NCBI RefSeq assembly: GCF_021432085.1
Contig: NZ_CP090366.1
Span: 4,402,001 to 4,466,000, forward strand
DNA length: 64,000 bases
From: Stutzerimonas kunmingensis
Lineage (GTDB): Bacteria > Pseudomonadota > Gammaproteobacteria > Pseudomonadales > Pseudomonadaceae
Reading direction: 5' to 3'
Every line of letters begins with the position of its first letter. The stretch's first letter is position 1. Below, piece after piece: positions 41,530 through 53,468 of the stretch. The notes under the pieces are model-generated. The model was not told where the DNA came from. It did no database searches and saw only the letters and a list, made by a program, of their open reading frames with translations. A program made the translations under genes and the position numbers.

Positions 41530-44301
41530 TCAGGGCACCAGACCATCGCGCTTGCCCGGCTCGGTCAGCGGCAACATCAAGCCGCTCTGACCAGGCATTG
41601 CCGCAGTCGGATCCTCAAGCAGCGCGCGCAGCGGCGTGGCGATGGAGGCGGTGTAGTCCTTGACACAGCGATGATGGCCGCCGAGCACGTCGTAACTCTC
41701 GAAGCTCGCCCCCATGCCGCGCCAGGCGCGACTGGTGTAGTCGGCGGAGAAATACACCACCGGCGCGTCGATGCGCCGGGGCAGGTAGCGCGCCATTACC
41801 AGCGAGTACTGCAGGAAGCGCACGCGCACCTCACGATCACGCGCGGTGGGTGGTATTGGCACGTGACCGGCCAGCCGCTGCTGCACCATGCGCACGCTGC
41901 GCCGCGACAGCTTCCAGGCCAGGTTGGCGAAGCGCTTGGGATAGGGCCACTTGCTGGTTTCACCGAAACGGCTGAGCGCCTCGTAGGCGCGGGCAAGGTG
42001 CATGTCCGGCAGCACCCGGTCGAGGGTACGCAGGATGGCCCGCGACCACGGGCGAACATTGGCGGTGGGCGGATCGATCAGAGCGACGATCTCCACCTCA
42101 TGGCCCGCCTCGATGAGCAAACGAGCGGCCTCGAAGGCCACCAGCGCGCCGTTGCAGTAGCCGCCGATGCGGTACGGTCCCTGCGCCTGGCGCGCGAGGA
42201 TCAGCGGCAGACGTTCACGCGCCATCTGCTGCACCGACTCTGGTATCGGCTCGTTGTCCATGCCATGCGGGGCGATGGCGGTCAGCGGCTGCTGCGGGCC
42301 GAGCAGCCGGGCCAGGCGACGGATGTAGTAGCCGCCATGGGCGAAATCGCCGTGGAACCAGAACAACGGCGTGCGCCCTGGCTGAGCGTTGAAATCGATG
42401 ACCGGAATGATGTGGTTGGCAAGATTCTCCAGGCGTGCTGCCAGCTCGCGGGCAGTCTCCGCCTCGACCAGCAACGACTCGGGGATCACCCGCCCGACCA
42501 TCTGCTCCAGCTCGGCAAGCATTTCGGTGGCCAGCAGCGAGTCACCACCACAATCGAGAAAGTTGTCGTTCGGGCCGACCGCCTCGGTTTTCAGCAGTCG
42601 CCGCCAGAGCGCCAGCACCTGCTGCTCCAGTTCGGACGCCGCCTCGGCCACCGCCGCGGCCCGGGCCCGCGCGCTGCGCTGCTCGAGGTAGGCATCCGCC
42701 AGCCGATGCCGCAACACCTTGCCGGTCAAGCCGCGCGGCAAGGCTTCGATGATCTGCACGCGCCGCGGCACCTTGAAGTACACCAGCTCGCCCCGCAGGT
42801 AGCGCTGCAGCTCCTCGGCCGCCACCTGCATGTCAGGGCGTAGCACCACGGCGGCGGCGACGTCCTGGCCGAGGCGCTGATGCGGCACGGCGAACGCCGC
42901 TGCATCGGCCACCGCCGGATGGCGCAACAGCACCGCATCGACTTCCGGCAGGCTGACCTTCTCGCCGCCGCGGTTGATCACTTCCCGCAGGCGTCCATGC
43001 AGGCGCAGGAAGCCGTCCTCGTCGAGGCTGCCGATGTCGCCGGTGTGGAACCAGCCGTCGCGCAGCACCTCGCGGTTGAGCGTGTCATCGCCAAGATAGC
43101 CAGGCATAACCGTCGCGCCACGCACGCGGATCTCGCCGCGCTCGCCCGCCGCTAGCGGAATGCCGTTCTCGTCGACGATGCTCAGGGTTTCCGGCCAGGG
43201 CCGACCGACCGTGTCCGCCTTGCGCTCGGTCGGGGTGTTGACGGCGATCTGCGCGGCCTCGCTGGAGCCGTAGTGCTCCAGCAGCGGGAAGCCCATGGTC
43301 TGCTCGAAGGCATCGATGATGTCCTGTCCCAGCGGCGCGCCGCCGGATGAGGCGAAGCGCGGCCGCTGCGTGCCCAACCCTTCGGGGTGCGCGCTGGCCG
43401 CTTCGAGAATTGCGCGGTGCAACGCTGGGCCGGCGGAATACCAGCTCGGCCGCAGGCTTTCGAACCACTCGTGCAGGTCCACCACGGCCGGGCTGAGCGG
43501 AAAGGCAACGCTGCCGCCGGTGAGCAACGGCGTGAGGATGGTGACCTTCAGCCCGTGGGAATAATAGGGCGCCGATACGCACAGGCAGCGGTCGCCGGCA
43601 TCCAGGCCGAACCAGCGCTGCCACTTGCGGGCGGCGGTCAGCATGTTGCGATGGGTGAAGGGAATCAGCTTGGGCAACGCCGTGGTGCCGGAGCTGCGCA
43701 GGATGAACGCCGGAGCGTCTGCCTCGGGCAGATCATCGGTGGCCGGCTGTGCAGCCAGCGGCATGTCGAGCTGTAACGCCGGGCTGCCGTCCGCGGCCGC
43801 TTCGGCTCTGATCAGCGTCAGCCCGTGGCGCTCGGCGGCCGCCCGGCCCTGCTGATCGCCGTCACTGCTGATCAGCAGGGCATCGAGCGGCAGCTGTTGG
43901 AGAAACTGATCCAGTTCGGCCGGGCCGAGGCGCGGATCGAGCGGTACGGCAACCGCGGAACAGGCGACGGCAATGATCGCGACCGCCGCCTGCGGGGCTT
44001 CTGGCAGCAATACGCCGATGCGTGCGTCGCGGCCGAAGCCGGCCAGGCGCAGCTGGCGACGGGTCTGCTCGATCATCTGCTGCAGGCCGCGATGGTCCAG
44101 CGGCGCGAAGCGTGTCGAAAGCACCGCCGATCGATCAGGCGCACCATGCGCCACGCGGCTCAGCGCGGCATGCAAAGTGACGGGCTCGATGCCGGCGGTC
44201 GCCGGGTCGAGCACAGCAAAGACCGAGCCCGCAGGGGGCACGGCGGCGTCGGAGTCGTAATTCACGGCTGTCTGTCCTTGGCTAGAGTCCGGCCTGGCCA
44301 T
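41530..44301 (-). CDS. Stand-alone adenylation-carrier-thioesterase protein (NRPS-like)
   Basis: This 923-residue protein has three domains. The adenylation domain covers about residues 35-540: ATP loop SSGTTALPK (203-211), EHYGSSEA, WFHTGDIG, GRLREVINRGGEKVS, and the C-terminal lysine in GLTGKVLRH. The carrier domain covers about 550-625, with phosphopantetheine Ser588 in LDCGGDSLLATE. A thioesterase follows from about 650 with the elbow GGYCNGA, so the nucleophile is Cys716 instead of Ser, with probable Asp743 and His876. There is no condensation domain. It probably activates one carboxylic acid and releases it as an ester, thioester product or acid. With quiC next to it, protocatechuate is a candidate substrate; this is an inference. 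Confidence 0.85.
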   Translation of the reverse strand: MARPDSSQGQTAVNYDSDAAVPPAGSVFAVLDPATAGIEPVTLHAALSRVAHGAPDRSAVLSTRFAPLDHRGLQQMIEQTRRQLRLAGFGRDARIGVLLPEAPQAAVAIIAVACSAVAVPLDPRLGPAELDQFLQQLPLDALLISSDGDQQGRAAAERHGLTLIRAEAAADGSPALQLDMPLAAQPATDDLPEADAPAFILRSSGTTALPKLIPFTHRNMLTAARKWQRWFGLDAGDRCLCVSAPYYSHGLKVTILTPLLTGGSVAFPLSPAVVDLHEWFESLRPSWYSAGPALHRAILEAASAHPEGLGTQRPRFASSGGAPLGQDIIDAFEQTMGFPLLEHYGSSEAAQIAVNTPTERKADTVGRPWPETLSIVDENGIPLAAGERGEIRVRGATVMPGYLGDDTLNREVLRDGWFHTGDIGSLDEDGFLRLHGRLREVINRGGEKVSLPEVDAVLLRHPAVADAAAFAVPHQRLGQDVAAAVVLRPDMQVAAEELQRYLRGELVYFKVPRRVQIIEALPRGLTGKVLRHRLADAYLEQRSARARAAAVAEAASELEQQVLALWRRLLKTEAVGPNDNFLDCGGDSLLATEMLAELEQMVGRVIPESLLVEAETARELAARLENLANHIIPVIDFNAQPGRTPLFWFHGDFAHGGYYIRRLARLLGPQQPLTAIAPHGMDNEPIPESVQQMARERLPLILARQAQGPYRIGGYCNGALVAFEAARLLIEAGHEVEIVALIDPPTANVRPWSRAILRTLDRVLPDMHLARAYEALSRFGETSKWPYPKRFANLAWKLSRRSVRMVQQRLAGHVPIPPTARDREVRVRFLQYSLVMARYLPRRIDAPVVYFSADYTSRAWRGMGASFESYDVLGGHHRCVKDYTASIATPLRALLEDPTAAMPGQSGLMLPLTEPGKRDGLVP

Positions 44302-44412
44302 GGCACGGATTGCTCAGCTAAGACAGCATCGCCCGAAAAAGTTGCCTCGCGCGAAGCAACAAAATGTGTGCAGTTAACCGCTTGTTACGCACATTTGGCC
44401 GCGTGGGGCGCT

Positions 44413-45345
44413 TTAACCTGCCGCTTCGCCCGCCTGTCGCTGCGCTTGCGCGGCACGGTTTTCCAGCCTTCGCCAGAGCAAGCGCACTGCACCCTTGCGC
44501 ATCAGCGAGCAGCGATACAGGCGGATTTCCAGTGGTACGCGCCATTGCTCGCTACCACAGATCGCCAGCTCGCCACGCTGCAGCTCGGGCTCGACGCTCA
44601 GGCGCGGCACCCAGGCGATCCCCAGCCCCTGCAGTGCCATGCTCTTCAGGCTGTCGGCCATGGCAGTCTCGTAAACGGTGGTCGAACGCAGCGCGCGCTG
44701 ACGCAACAGCAGGTTCACCGAGCGACCGAGAAAGGCGCCAGCGCTGTAGGCCAGCAGCGGCACCGTCTGGCCGCTGTCGACGTCGTACAGCGGCGCGCCG
44801 TCGGCACCCGCCGCGCAGACTGGCAGCATCTCGGTGCGCCCCAGGTGCAGCGAGGGGAACAGCTCTGGGTCGAGCTGCAGCGCGGCATCCGGGTCGTAGT
44901 AGGCGAGAATCAGGTCGCAGCCGCCTTCGCGCAGCACATGCACGGCTTCGCCGACGTTGGTGGCGATCAGCCGGGTGGCGATGTTCAGCCCGTCGTGGCG
45001 CAGGCCGGCGATCCACGCAGGGAAGAAGCCCAGCGCCAGCGAGTGCGCGGCGGATATCTGCAACACCTCGCCCTGCTGGCCCTCGACGTGGTGCAGATGG
45101 CGCACCACTTCGCCGAGCTGTTCGACCATGTTGCGCGCACTGACCAGGAACAGCTGGCCGGCCTCGGTCAGCTCGATCGGCGTGCGCGAGCGGTTGATCA
45201 GTTGCAGGCCGAGCGCCTCCTCCAGCGAGCGTATCCGCCGGCTGAAGGCCGGCTGCGTGACGAAGCGGCGTTGCGCGGCCTGGGAGAAGCTGCGGGTCGC
45301 CGCCAGCGCCACGAAATCCTCCAGCCACTTGGTTTCCAGATTCAC
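44413..45345 (-). CDS. LysR-type regulator, HypT/YjiE-like
   Basis: This 310-residue protein has the LysR helix-turn-helix at about residues 5-65 (WLEDFVALAATRSFSQAAQR, VTQPAFSRRIRSLEEALGLQ) and an effector-binding domain with ISAAHSLALGFFPAWIAGL and GLGIAWVPRLSVE. The overall resemblance is to E. coli YjiE (HypT), a hypochlorite-responsive LysR protein. It precedes the adenylating enzyme gene by 111 bases on the same strand and diverges from aspA across 162 bases, so it could regulate either. The start ATG is at 45345. Confidence 0.88.
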   Translation of the reverse strand: MNLETKWLEDFVALAATRSFSQAAQRRFVTQPAFSRRIRSLEEALGLQLINRSRTPIELTEAGQLFLVSARNMVEQLGEVVRHLHHVEGQQGEVLQISAAHSLALGFFPAWIAGLRHDGLNIATRLIATNVGEAVHVLREGGCDLILAYYDPDAALQLDPELFPSLHLGRTEMLPVCAAGADGAPLYDVDSGQTVPLLAYSAGAFLGRSVNLLLRQRALRSTTVYETAMADSLKSMALQGLGIAWVPRLSVEPELQRGELAICGSEQWRVPLEIRLYRCSLMRKGAVRLLWRRLENRAAQAQRQAGEAAG

Positions 45346-45507
45346 CTGAACATCCCTCGATACGATTGCGACCGGTACAAAGTCACACGGACATTATGCC
45401 GTTTCGGCATAGGGCAGCCAGCAACGGCATTGGCCGCGAAACGCCTGAAAGCCTTATTTTAGGCGCACTGCAGCACTGCCTGCGCCTACCGAAGCCACAT
45501 TACCATC

Positions 45508-46932
<1,425 letters not shown>

Positions 46933-46940
46933 TCAACACC

Positions 46941-46970
46941 GCGCCCGGCATATAGCCGGGCGCTTGCTTT
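46941..46970 (+). terminator. Hairpin terminator after aspA, likely leaky
   Basis: GCGCCCGGC (46941-46949) and GCCGGGCGC (46955-46963) form a perfect 9-bp stem with loop ATATA, followed by TTGCTTT. The tail is interrupted, so some read-through into the symporter gene is likely. Confidence 0.75.
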
Positions 46971-47020
46971 ACGGGCCGCCAGCCCGGCTCGTTCGCACAA
47001 TAAAAACAACAGGAAAACCC

Positions 47021-48280
47021 ATGACTCAGAGTACGACCCTCTCCGCTCCCCTGCGCCTGCTCGTCCGCCTGCCGCTCTGGCAGCAGATCCTCATCGGCCT
47101 GGCCCTCGGCGTCGCCGCCGGCATGGCCTTTGGCGCAGACGCGCAGCTGCTGGCACCGATCGGCACGCTGTTTCTGAATGCGATCAAGATGCTTATCGTG
47201 CCGCTGGTGTTCGTTTCGCTGGTGGCCGGCATAACCTCGATGCAGGACAGCGCCAAGCTCGGCCGCATCAGTCTGAAGACCATCGTCATCTATCTGGTGA
47301 CCACTGCCTTCGCGGTCAGCATCGGCCTGCTGTTCGGCGCGCTGTTCACCCCGGGCGAAGGCATGAACATGGTCGCCAGCGGCAGCGAGCAGGCCAAGCA
47401 GGCGCCCTCGCTGGTGTCGATCCTGGTCGGGCTGGTGCCAGCCAACCCGGTCACCGCCTTCGCCGAAGGCAACATCCTGCAGATCATCGTCTTCGCCATC
47501 GCCCTGGGCGTCAGCATCAACCTGATCGGCGAGCGCGGCGCGCCGGCGGTGCGCCTGTTCGATGCGCTGGCCGAAACCTTCTACAAGCTCACTGACCTGG
47601 TGATGCGCGTCGCGCCGATCGGCGTCTTCGCCCTCACCGCAGGCGTGGTCGGCAGCCATGGTGCCGAAGTACTGCTGCCACTGGCGGGCGTGATCGGGGT
47701 GATCTACCTGGCCAGCATCGCCCACGTGCTGCTGGTCTACGGCGGCCTGCTCGGCCTGCTGGCGCGGCTCAATCCGCTGCGTTTCTTCCAGGGCATCGCC
47801 CCGGCGCTGGCGGTGGCCTTCAGCACCTCGAGCAGCTCCGGCACCCTGCCGGTGTCCATCGAATGCGCGCGCAATAACCTCGGCGTATCCGAAGGTGTGG
47901 CGGGCTTCGTGCTGCCAGTAGGCGCGACCATCAACATGGACGGCACGGCGATCTATCAGGGCGTGCTCGCACTGTTCATCGCCCAGGCCTTCGGCATCGA
48001 CCTTAGCGCCGGGCAGTACGCGATGATCATCCTCACCGCGACGCTGGCCTCCATCGGCACCGCCGGCATCCCCGGCGCCGGGCTGATCATGCTCGGGCTG
48101 GTACTCACCGCTGCCGGCCTGCCGCTCGAAGGCGTGGCGCTGATCGCCGGGATCGACCGCATCCTCGACATGGCACGCACCACGGTGAACGTCGCCGGCG
48201 ACCTGATGACCACCACGCTGGTCGGTCGCAGCGAGCAGGAACTCGACCGAGCGGTGTACGACGCCAGCAACAAGGAGTGA
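47021..48280 (+). CDS. Dicarboxylate/amino acid:cation symporter (DAACS family)
   Basis: This 419-residue transporter starts at ATG 47021 (MTQSTTLSAPLR), with AACAGGAAA upstream. The family core motifs are ALAVAFSTSSSSGTLPVSIE near residue 265 (the serine-rich hairpin), LPVGATINMDGTAIYQGVLA near 300 (the Na+-binding NMDGT), and ASIGTAGIPGAGLIMLGLVL near 345 with the tip of the second hairpin. It takes up glutamate, aspartate or C4-dicarboxylates with a cation. Co-location with aspA suggests aspartate as substrate. Confidence 0.92.
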   Translation: MTQSTTLSAPLRLLVRLPLWQQILIGLALGVAAGMAFGADAQLLAPIGTLFLNAIKMLIVPLVFVSLVAGITSMQDSAKLGRISLKTIVIYLVTTAFAVSIGLLFGALFTPGEGMNMVASGSEQAKQAPSLVSILVGLVPANPVTAFAEGNILQIIVFAIALGVSINLIGERGAPAVRLFDALAETFYKLTDLVMRVAPIGVFALTAGVVGSHGAEVLLPLAGVIGVIYLASIAHVLLVYGGLLGLLARLNPLRFFQGIAPALAVAFSTSSSSGTLPVSIECARNNLGVSEGVAGFVLPVGATINMDGTAIYQGVLALFIAQAFGIDLSAGQYAMIILTATLASIGTAGIPGAGLIMLGLVLTAAGLPLEGVALIAGIDRILDMARTTVNVAGDLMTTTLVGRSEQELDRAVYDASNKE

Positions 48281-48301
48281 GCGCCGCCCGAAGACCTGCC
48301 G

Positions 48302-49771
48302 CTAGCTCGGCAGGTCCCAGGCGTGACGCAGGCGTTGCAGCGCGGCGATGATCTCCACTTCCGGCACCGCCGCAAAACCCAGCACCAGGCCGCCCGCGGC
48401 GCCTCTCGGCGCCTGACCGTCCAGCCAGTAGTCGGCCAGCCCGTTCATTTCCACCTCGGCCGCTCGCGCCGAAGCAACCAGCTCGGCTTCGCGGGCGTGG
48501 CTGTGCACCGGCACGCACAGATGCAGCCCGGCATCCACCGCCGGCAACTCCGCGCAGCCAGGGATCGCCTCTGGCCAGTGCTGCAACAGGGTGTCGCGGC
48601 GCACCCGGGCGGCCTGGCGCATACGGCGCACGTGACGCTGAAAATAGCCGGCGGCGATGAACTCGGCCATCACCATCTGGCTGCCAATGTCCGAGTGACG
48701 CATATCCAATGCACGGCGACGGGCGAAGGCCTCGGCCAGGCCGGGAGGCAACACCAGGTAGCCGAGGCGCAGCGCGGGGAACGTGATCTTGCAGAAGGTG
48801 CCGACGTAGAGCACCCGCCCCTGCCGGTCCAGCGCCGCCAAAGGCGTCAACGGCGTGCCGCTGTAACGGTACTCGCCGTCGTAGTCGTCCTCGACGATCC
48901 AACCCTCGTTGCGTTCGGCCCACGCGAGCAATTCCAGGCGCCGCGCCAGCGACAGGGTCACGCCGGTCGGGTACTGATGCGAGGGCGTGACATAGGCCAG
49001 CCGACAGCCTTCGATCTGCGCGAGGGCGGCGGTATCCAGTCCCTCGCCATCCACCGCGACCCCACACAGCTCGGCGCCAGCCACGGCGAAGGCATGGCCG
49101 GCGGCGCGGTAGCCGGGGTTTTCCAGCGCCACGCGATCACCAGGCTGCACCAGCAGCTGGGCGCAGAGGCTGATGCCCTGCTGCGCACCGCAGGTAATCA
49201 CCACCTGGGACGGATCGCAGTTCAGCCCGCGGCTGCTGCGCAGGTAGGCCGCTACCAGTTCGCGCAAGGCAGGCTCACCCGCCGGGTCGCCATAGCCCAG
49301 GCGCGCCGGCGATGGCTTGCGCCAGAAACGCGCCGTGAGCCGCGCCCAGGTTTCGAAGGGGAACAGATCGAAGGCCGGCACGCCGATGCGAAAGGCACGC
49401 GGCGCACCGCTCACGGGGAGCGCAAGGTGATTGCGCTGCAGGCGCAACAGCGCCTCGGTCGGCACTACCCCGGAAGCAGGCGGCTGCATCAGCGGCCGCG
49501 CGCTGCCGAGTTCCACCACGTAGGTGCCATCGCCTACCCGGCCTTCGATGTAGCCCTCGGCGTAGAGCTGATCGAACGCCCGGGTAACGGTGTTGCGTGA
49601 CACCGCCAGCAATGCCGCCAGATCGCGACCGGCCGGCAGCCGACTTCCTCCAGCCAGACGCCCGTCGAGGATACGCTCGCGCAGGGCCTGATAGAGCTGG
49701 CGTGTCAGCCCCTGACTGCGCTCCAGACAAATGCCGGAAAGATCGACAGGCAACGGGGGTGTGGTCGGCAT
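48302..49771 (-). CDS. MocR/PdxR-type regulator with aminotransferase domain
   Basis: About 489 residues from ATG 49771 (MPTTPPLPVDLSG); ATG 49780 and GTG 49798 are alternatives. The GntR helix is at about residues 20-80 (LAGGSRLPAGRDLAALLAVS, RNTVTRAFDQLYAEGYIEGR). The class I aminotransferase-like domain follows (ITCGAQQGISLCAQLLVQPG, EDDYDGEYRYSG) with the PLP lysine in VGTFCKITFPALRLGYLVLP. It diverges from paiB across about 90 bases and is probably its regulator. It is of the PdxR/YdcR kind and only distantly like the two regulators near 20-23 kb. Confidence 0.88.
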   Translation of the reverse strand: MPTTPPLPVDLSGICLERSQGLTRQLYQALRERILDGRLAGGSRLPAGRDLAALLAVSRNTVTRAFDQLYAEGYIEGRVGDGTYVVELGSARPLMQPPASGVVPTEALLRLQRNHLALPVSGAPRAFRIGVPAFDLFPFETWARLTARFWRKPSPARLGYGDPAGEPALRELVAAYLRSSRGLNCDPSQVVITCGAQQGISLCAQLLVQPGDRVALENPGYRAAGHAFAVAGAELCGVAVDGEGLDTAALAQIEGCRLAYVTPSHQYPTGVTLSLARRLELLAWAERNEGWIVEDDYDGEYRYSGTPLTPLAALDRQGRVLYVGTFCKITFPALRLGYLVLPPGLAEAFARRRALDMRHSDIGSQMVMAEFIAAGYFQRHVRRMRQAARVRRDTLLQHWPEAIPGCAELPAVDAGLHLCVPVHSHAREAELVASARAAEVEMNGLADYWLDGQAPRGAAGGLVLGFAAVPEVEIIAALQRLRHAWDLPS

Positions 49772-49865
49772 AGGTCGCATTGGCTCTATCAAAGTCACAA
49801 GTAATGGATCTTACAGCGGGCCAATATCCTGCCTAGCATGGCAACACTGTATTTGGAGAGACGCC

Positions 49866-50498
49866 ATGTACCTGCCAGCCTCATTCCGCCAGGACGATCT
49901 TGGCGAGTTGCATCGCCAGATTCGGGCGATGCCGTTCGCGCTGCTGACCAGCGCGGGCACGGACGGCGTGCAGGCCAGTCACCTGCCGCTGCTGCTGGAA
50001 TCGGACGAAGGCGAGTTCGGCACGCTCTACGGGCACTTCGCCAAGGCCAATCCGCACTGGCGCGAGCTGCAGGACGGCTGCGAAGCGCTAGCCGTGTTCA
50101 GCGGCCCTGACGCCTACATCAGCCCCAGCTGGTATCCGACCAAAGCGGAGCACGGCAAGGTCGTACCGACCTGGAACTACATTGCCGTGCATGCCCGCGG
50201 CCCGGTGCAGCTGATCGACGACCGCAAGAGCCTGCTGCAGATCGTCAGCCGCCTCAGCGATCAGCATGAAGCCAGCCGCCCACAGCCCTGGGCCGTAAGC
50301 GATGCACCAGACGACTACCTGGACGCCATGCTGCGCGCCATCGTCGGCTTCGCCCTGCCGATTCGCCGGCTGGAGGGTAAGTGGAAACTCGGGCAGAACC
50401 GCTCGCCGGCGGACCAGGCCGGGGTTCGCCAGGGCCTGGCCGCCTCGCTCGATCCACGCGACCAGGCCCTGGCCGCACGCATGCCCATCACCGATTGA
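49866..50498 (+). CDS. FMN-binding PaiB-type protein
   Basis: This 210-residue protein starts at ATG 49866 with GGAGAGACGCC upstream. It matches the PaiB/transcriptional-regulator FMN-binding family: MYLPASFRQDD, ASHLPLLLESDEGEFGTLYG, FAKANPHW, SPSWYPTKAEHGKVVPTWNY, and the terminal EGKWKLGQNRSPADQAGV. The split-barrel fold binds FMN or haem-like ligands; in Bacillus PaiB works with the polyamine acetylase PaiA. The next gene encodes a GNAT acetyltransferase, which repeats that pairing. Confidence 0.9.
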   Translation: MYLPASFRQDDLGELHRQIRAMPFALLTSAGTDGVQASHLPLLLESDEGEFGTLYGHFAKANPHWRELQDGCEALAVFSGPDAYISPSWYPTKAEHGKVVPTWNYIAVHARGPVQLIDDRKSLLQIVSRLSDQHEASRPQPWAVSDAPDDYLDAMLRAIVGFALPIRRLEGKWKLGQNRSPADQAGVRQGLAASLDPRDQALAARMPITD

Positions 50499-50511
50499 AG
50501 AGGAATGCACT

Positions 50512-50952
50512 GTGCCTGAGATCCGCCCTATCACCGCTGCCGACCACGCTGTCTGGAGAGAACTCTGGCAGAACTATCAACGCTTCTACGCCGCTGCGAT
50601 TGCGGAGCAGACCAGCGACCTTACCTGGCAGCGCTTCCTCGATCCAGCCGAGCCGATGCATGCCGCGTTGGCCTGGCATGACGGCCACGCCATCGGCCTG
50701 GTGCACTGGATCTTCCATCGCAGCTGCTGGACCCGCGGTGACTACTGCTACCTGCAGGATCTCTACGTGGCCGAGGGCACCCGCGGCAAAGGCATCGGTC
50801 GGGCGCTGATGGAGCACGTCTACGCCAAGGCCGCAGCCGCTGGCGCCTCGCGCGTCCACTGGCTGACCCAGGAGACCAACTATACGGGGCGCATGCTCTA
50901 CGACCGCATCGCCGAACGCTCGGGCTTCATCCAGTACCGCAAGATCCTCTGA
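50512..50952 (+). CDS. GNAT family acetyltransferase
   Basis: This 146-residue protein starts at GTG 50512 with AGAGGA upstream. The GNAT core is clear: IRPITAADHAVWRELWQNYQ, DYCYLQDLYVAEGTRGKGIG with the acetyl-CoA motif RGKGIGRALMEHVY near residue 103, and RVHWLTQETNYTGRMLYDRI. The WLTQETNxxGRMLYD ending is typical of amine acetyltransferases. It shares an operon with the PaiB gene 13 bases upstream, so polyamine or amine acetylation is a fair guess. Confidence 0.9.
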   Translation: MPEIRPITAADHAVWRELWQNYQRFYAAAIAEQTSDLTWQRFLDPAEPMHAALAWHDGHAIGLVHWIFHRSCWTRGDYCYLQDLYVAEGTRGKGIGRALMEHVYAKAAAAGASRVHWLTQETNYTGRMLYDRIAERSGFIQYRKIL

Positions 50953-50956
50953 GCCT

Positions 50957-51775
50957 TCACTCGATGCCGAGCAGCCCGTTCTCCACATGCGGCGTCGCCA
51001 GGCGCTCGCGGATGTCCAGGTCAATGCGCGGGTCGTCCGGGCTGTAGAGCATCACCTGGCGATAGGCGCTGACACGGTTGATCTCGCGACCCAGGTATTC
51101 CCACACCACCGAGGTGCACGCTGGCGTGCGGCGGTCGCCCGAAGAGACGCCGGTCTTCATTCCGTTAAGCCGGGTGATGCGGCTCTTGAAGCTGGGAATG
51201 AGGATGGTCTGGCTCATCTCGTTGAGCGTCAGCGATTCGTAGTCGATCAGGAACAGTCGGTCCTGCAGGCCGAACGCCGCGCCGAGGTAGCGGCAGCGTA
51301 CCCAGTCCTCGGCGTGGCCGAGGGTAGGGCTGGCGCGCTCCTGGCGCTCCTGACGCTCGAACAGGTAGAGGCCGTTTTCCTCGCGCAGATGCACCAGCGA
51401 GATGAGGATGCTGCCCGGCACCGACATGCAGTTGGCGTATTCGAAGTAGTAGCCGCAATAGCGCGACAGACTCGCGGCGTGCTCGCGCAACGGCTGCAGC
51501 AGGGCCAGCAGCGGATCGGTCCGCGGCAGCGCCTGGGCTTCCGGATGGCGCGCCCCAACCAGCCGGGCGAACTGCTCGGGCGGCATTTCCAGCTCGTAGC
51601 CCTCGACGCCGAAGAAGTCGCCGATGCGTTTGAGGTTGAACGGCGTGGGACGGCTCTGCCCGCCCAGGTACTTGTTGAACTGCGCCCGATTGATGGCCAG
51701 CTTGCGGCACACCTCGGCAATCGAGCGGTAGTGACTGCAGAGCAACTTGAGGTTTTCGGCGAGGTGGGAGGTCAT
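50957..51775 (-). CDS. XRE-family transcriptional regulator
   Basis: This 272-residue protein starts at ATG 51775 (MTSHLAENLKLL); an in-frame ATG at 51817 is less likely. The N-terminal HTH is IAEVCRKLAINRAQFNKYLG, followed by PTPFNLKRIGDFFGVEGYEL. The rest (about 90-270) is a ligand-type domain without a family name I can give (RYCGYYFEYANCMSVPGSIL, RYLGAAFGLQDRLFLIDYES). It diverges from the alanine/glycine symporter gene and is probably its regulator. Confidence 0.82.
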   Translation of the reverse strand: MTSHLAENLKLLCSHYRSIAEVCRKLAINRAQFNKYLGGQSRPTPFNLKRIGDFFGVEGYELEMPPEQFARLVGARHPEAQALPRTDPLLALLQPLREHAASLSRYCGYYFEYANCMSVPGSILISLVHLREENGLYLFERQERQERASPTLGHAEDWVRCRYLGAAFGLQDRLFLIDYESLTLNEMSQTILIPSFKSRITRLNGMKTGVSSGDRRTPACTSVVWEYLGREINRVSAYRQVMLYSPDDPRIDLDIRERLATPHVENGLLGIE

Positions 51776-51944
51776 GGGATGCCCTGGCGGTTGGCGCGAG
51801 TGTCGCCATTCTAGCATCAGGTCGCGTCACATCGCGGCCACCTGCGAAATTGTCCTGTCGTCGCTACTGTTGAAACATCCCCCGCTTGCACGGCGCAGCG
51901 GCGCGCGCCGGCACCCTAATAACGACAACAAGGTGAACATTGCC

Positions 51945-53366
<1,422 letters not shown>

Positions 53367-53468
53367 GCGCTCCGACGCGACCGGCCAGCCCTCTGCGCAA
53401 CCGCGCACGGGGCTGGCCCCATCCGCCTGTATTTCTGATGGTCTGCGCCGAACGAGCGAGGAGCGCGT

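Noticed and set aside
48323..49600. A 425-codon + strand frame opposite the MocR regulator
   Set aside because: The regulator is supported by HTH and PLP motifs; the antisense frame has none.
53383..53418. Terminator after the alanine/glycine symporter gene
   Set aside because: A 9-bp inverted repeat (GGCCAGCCC and GGGCTGGCC) with an 18-base loop is present, but no T-run follows on either strand, so it was not called.
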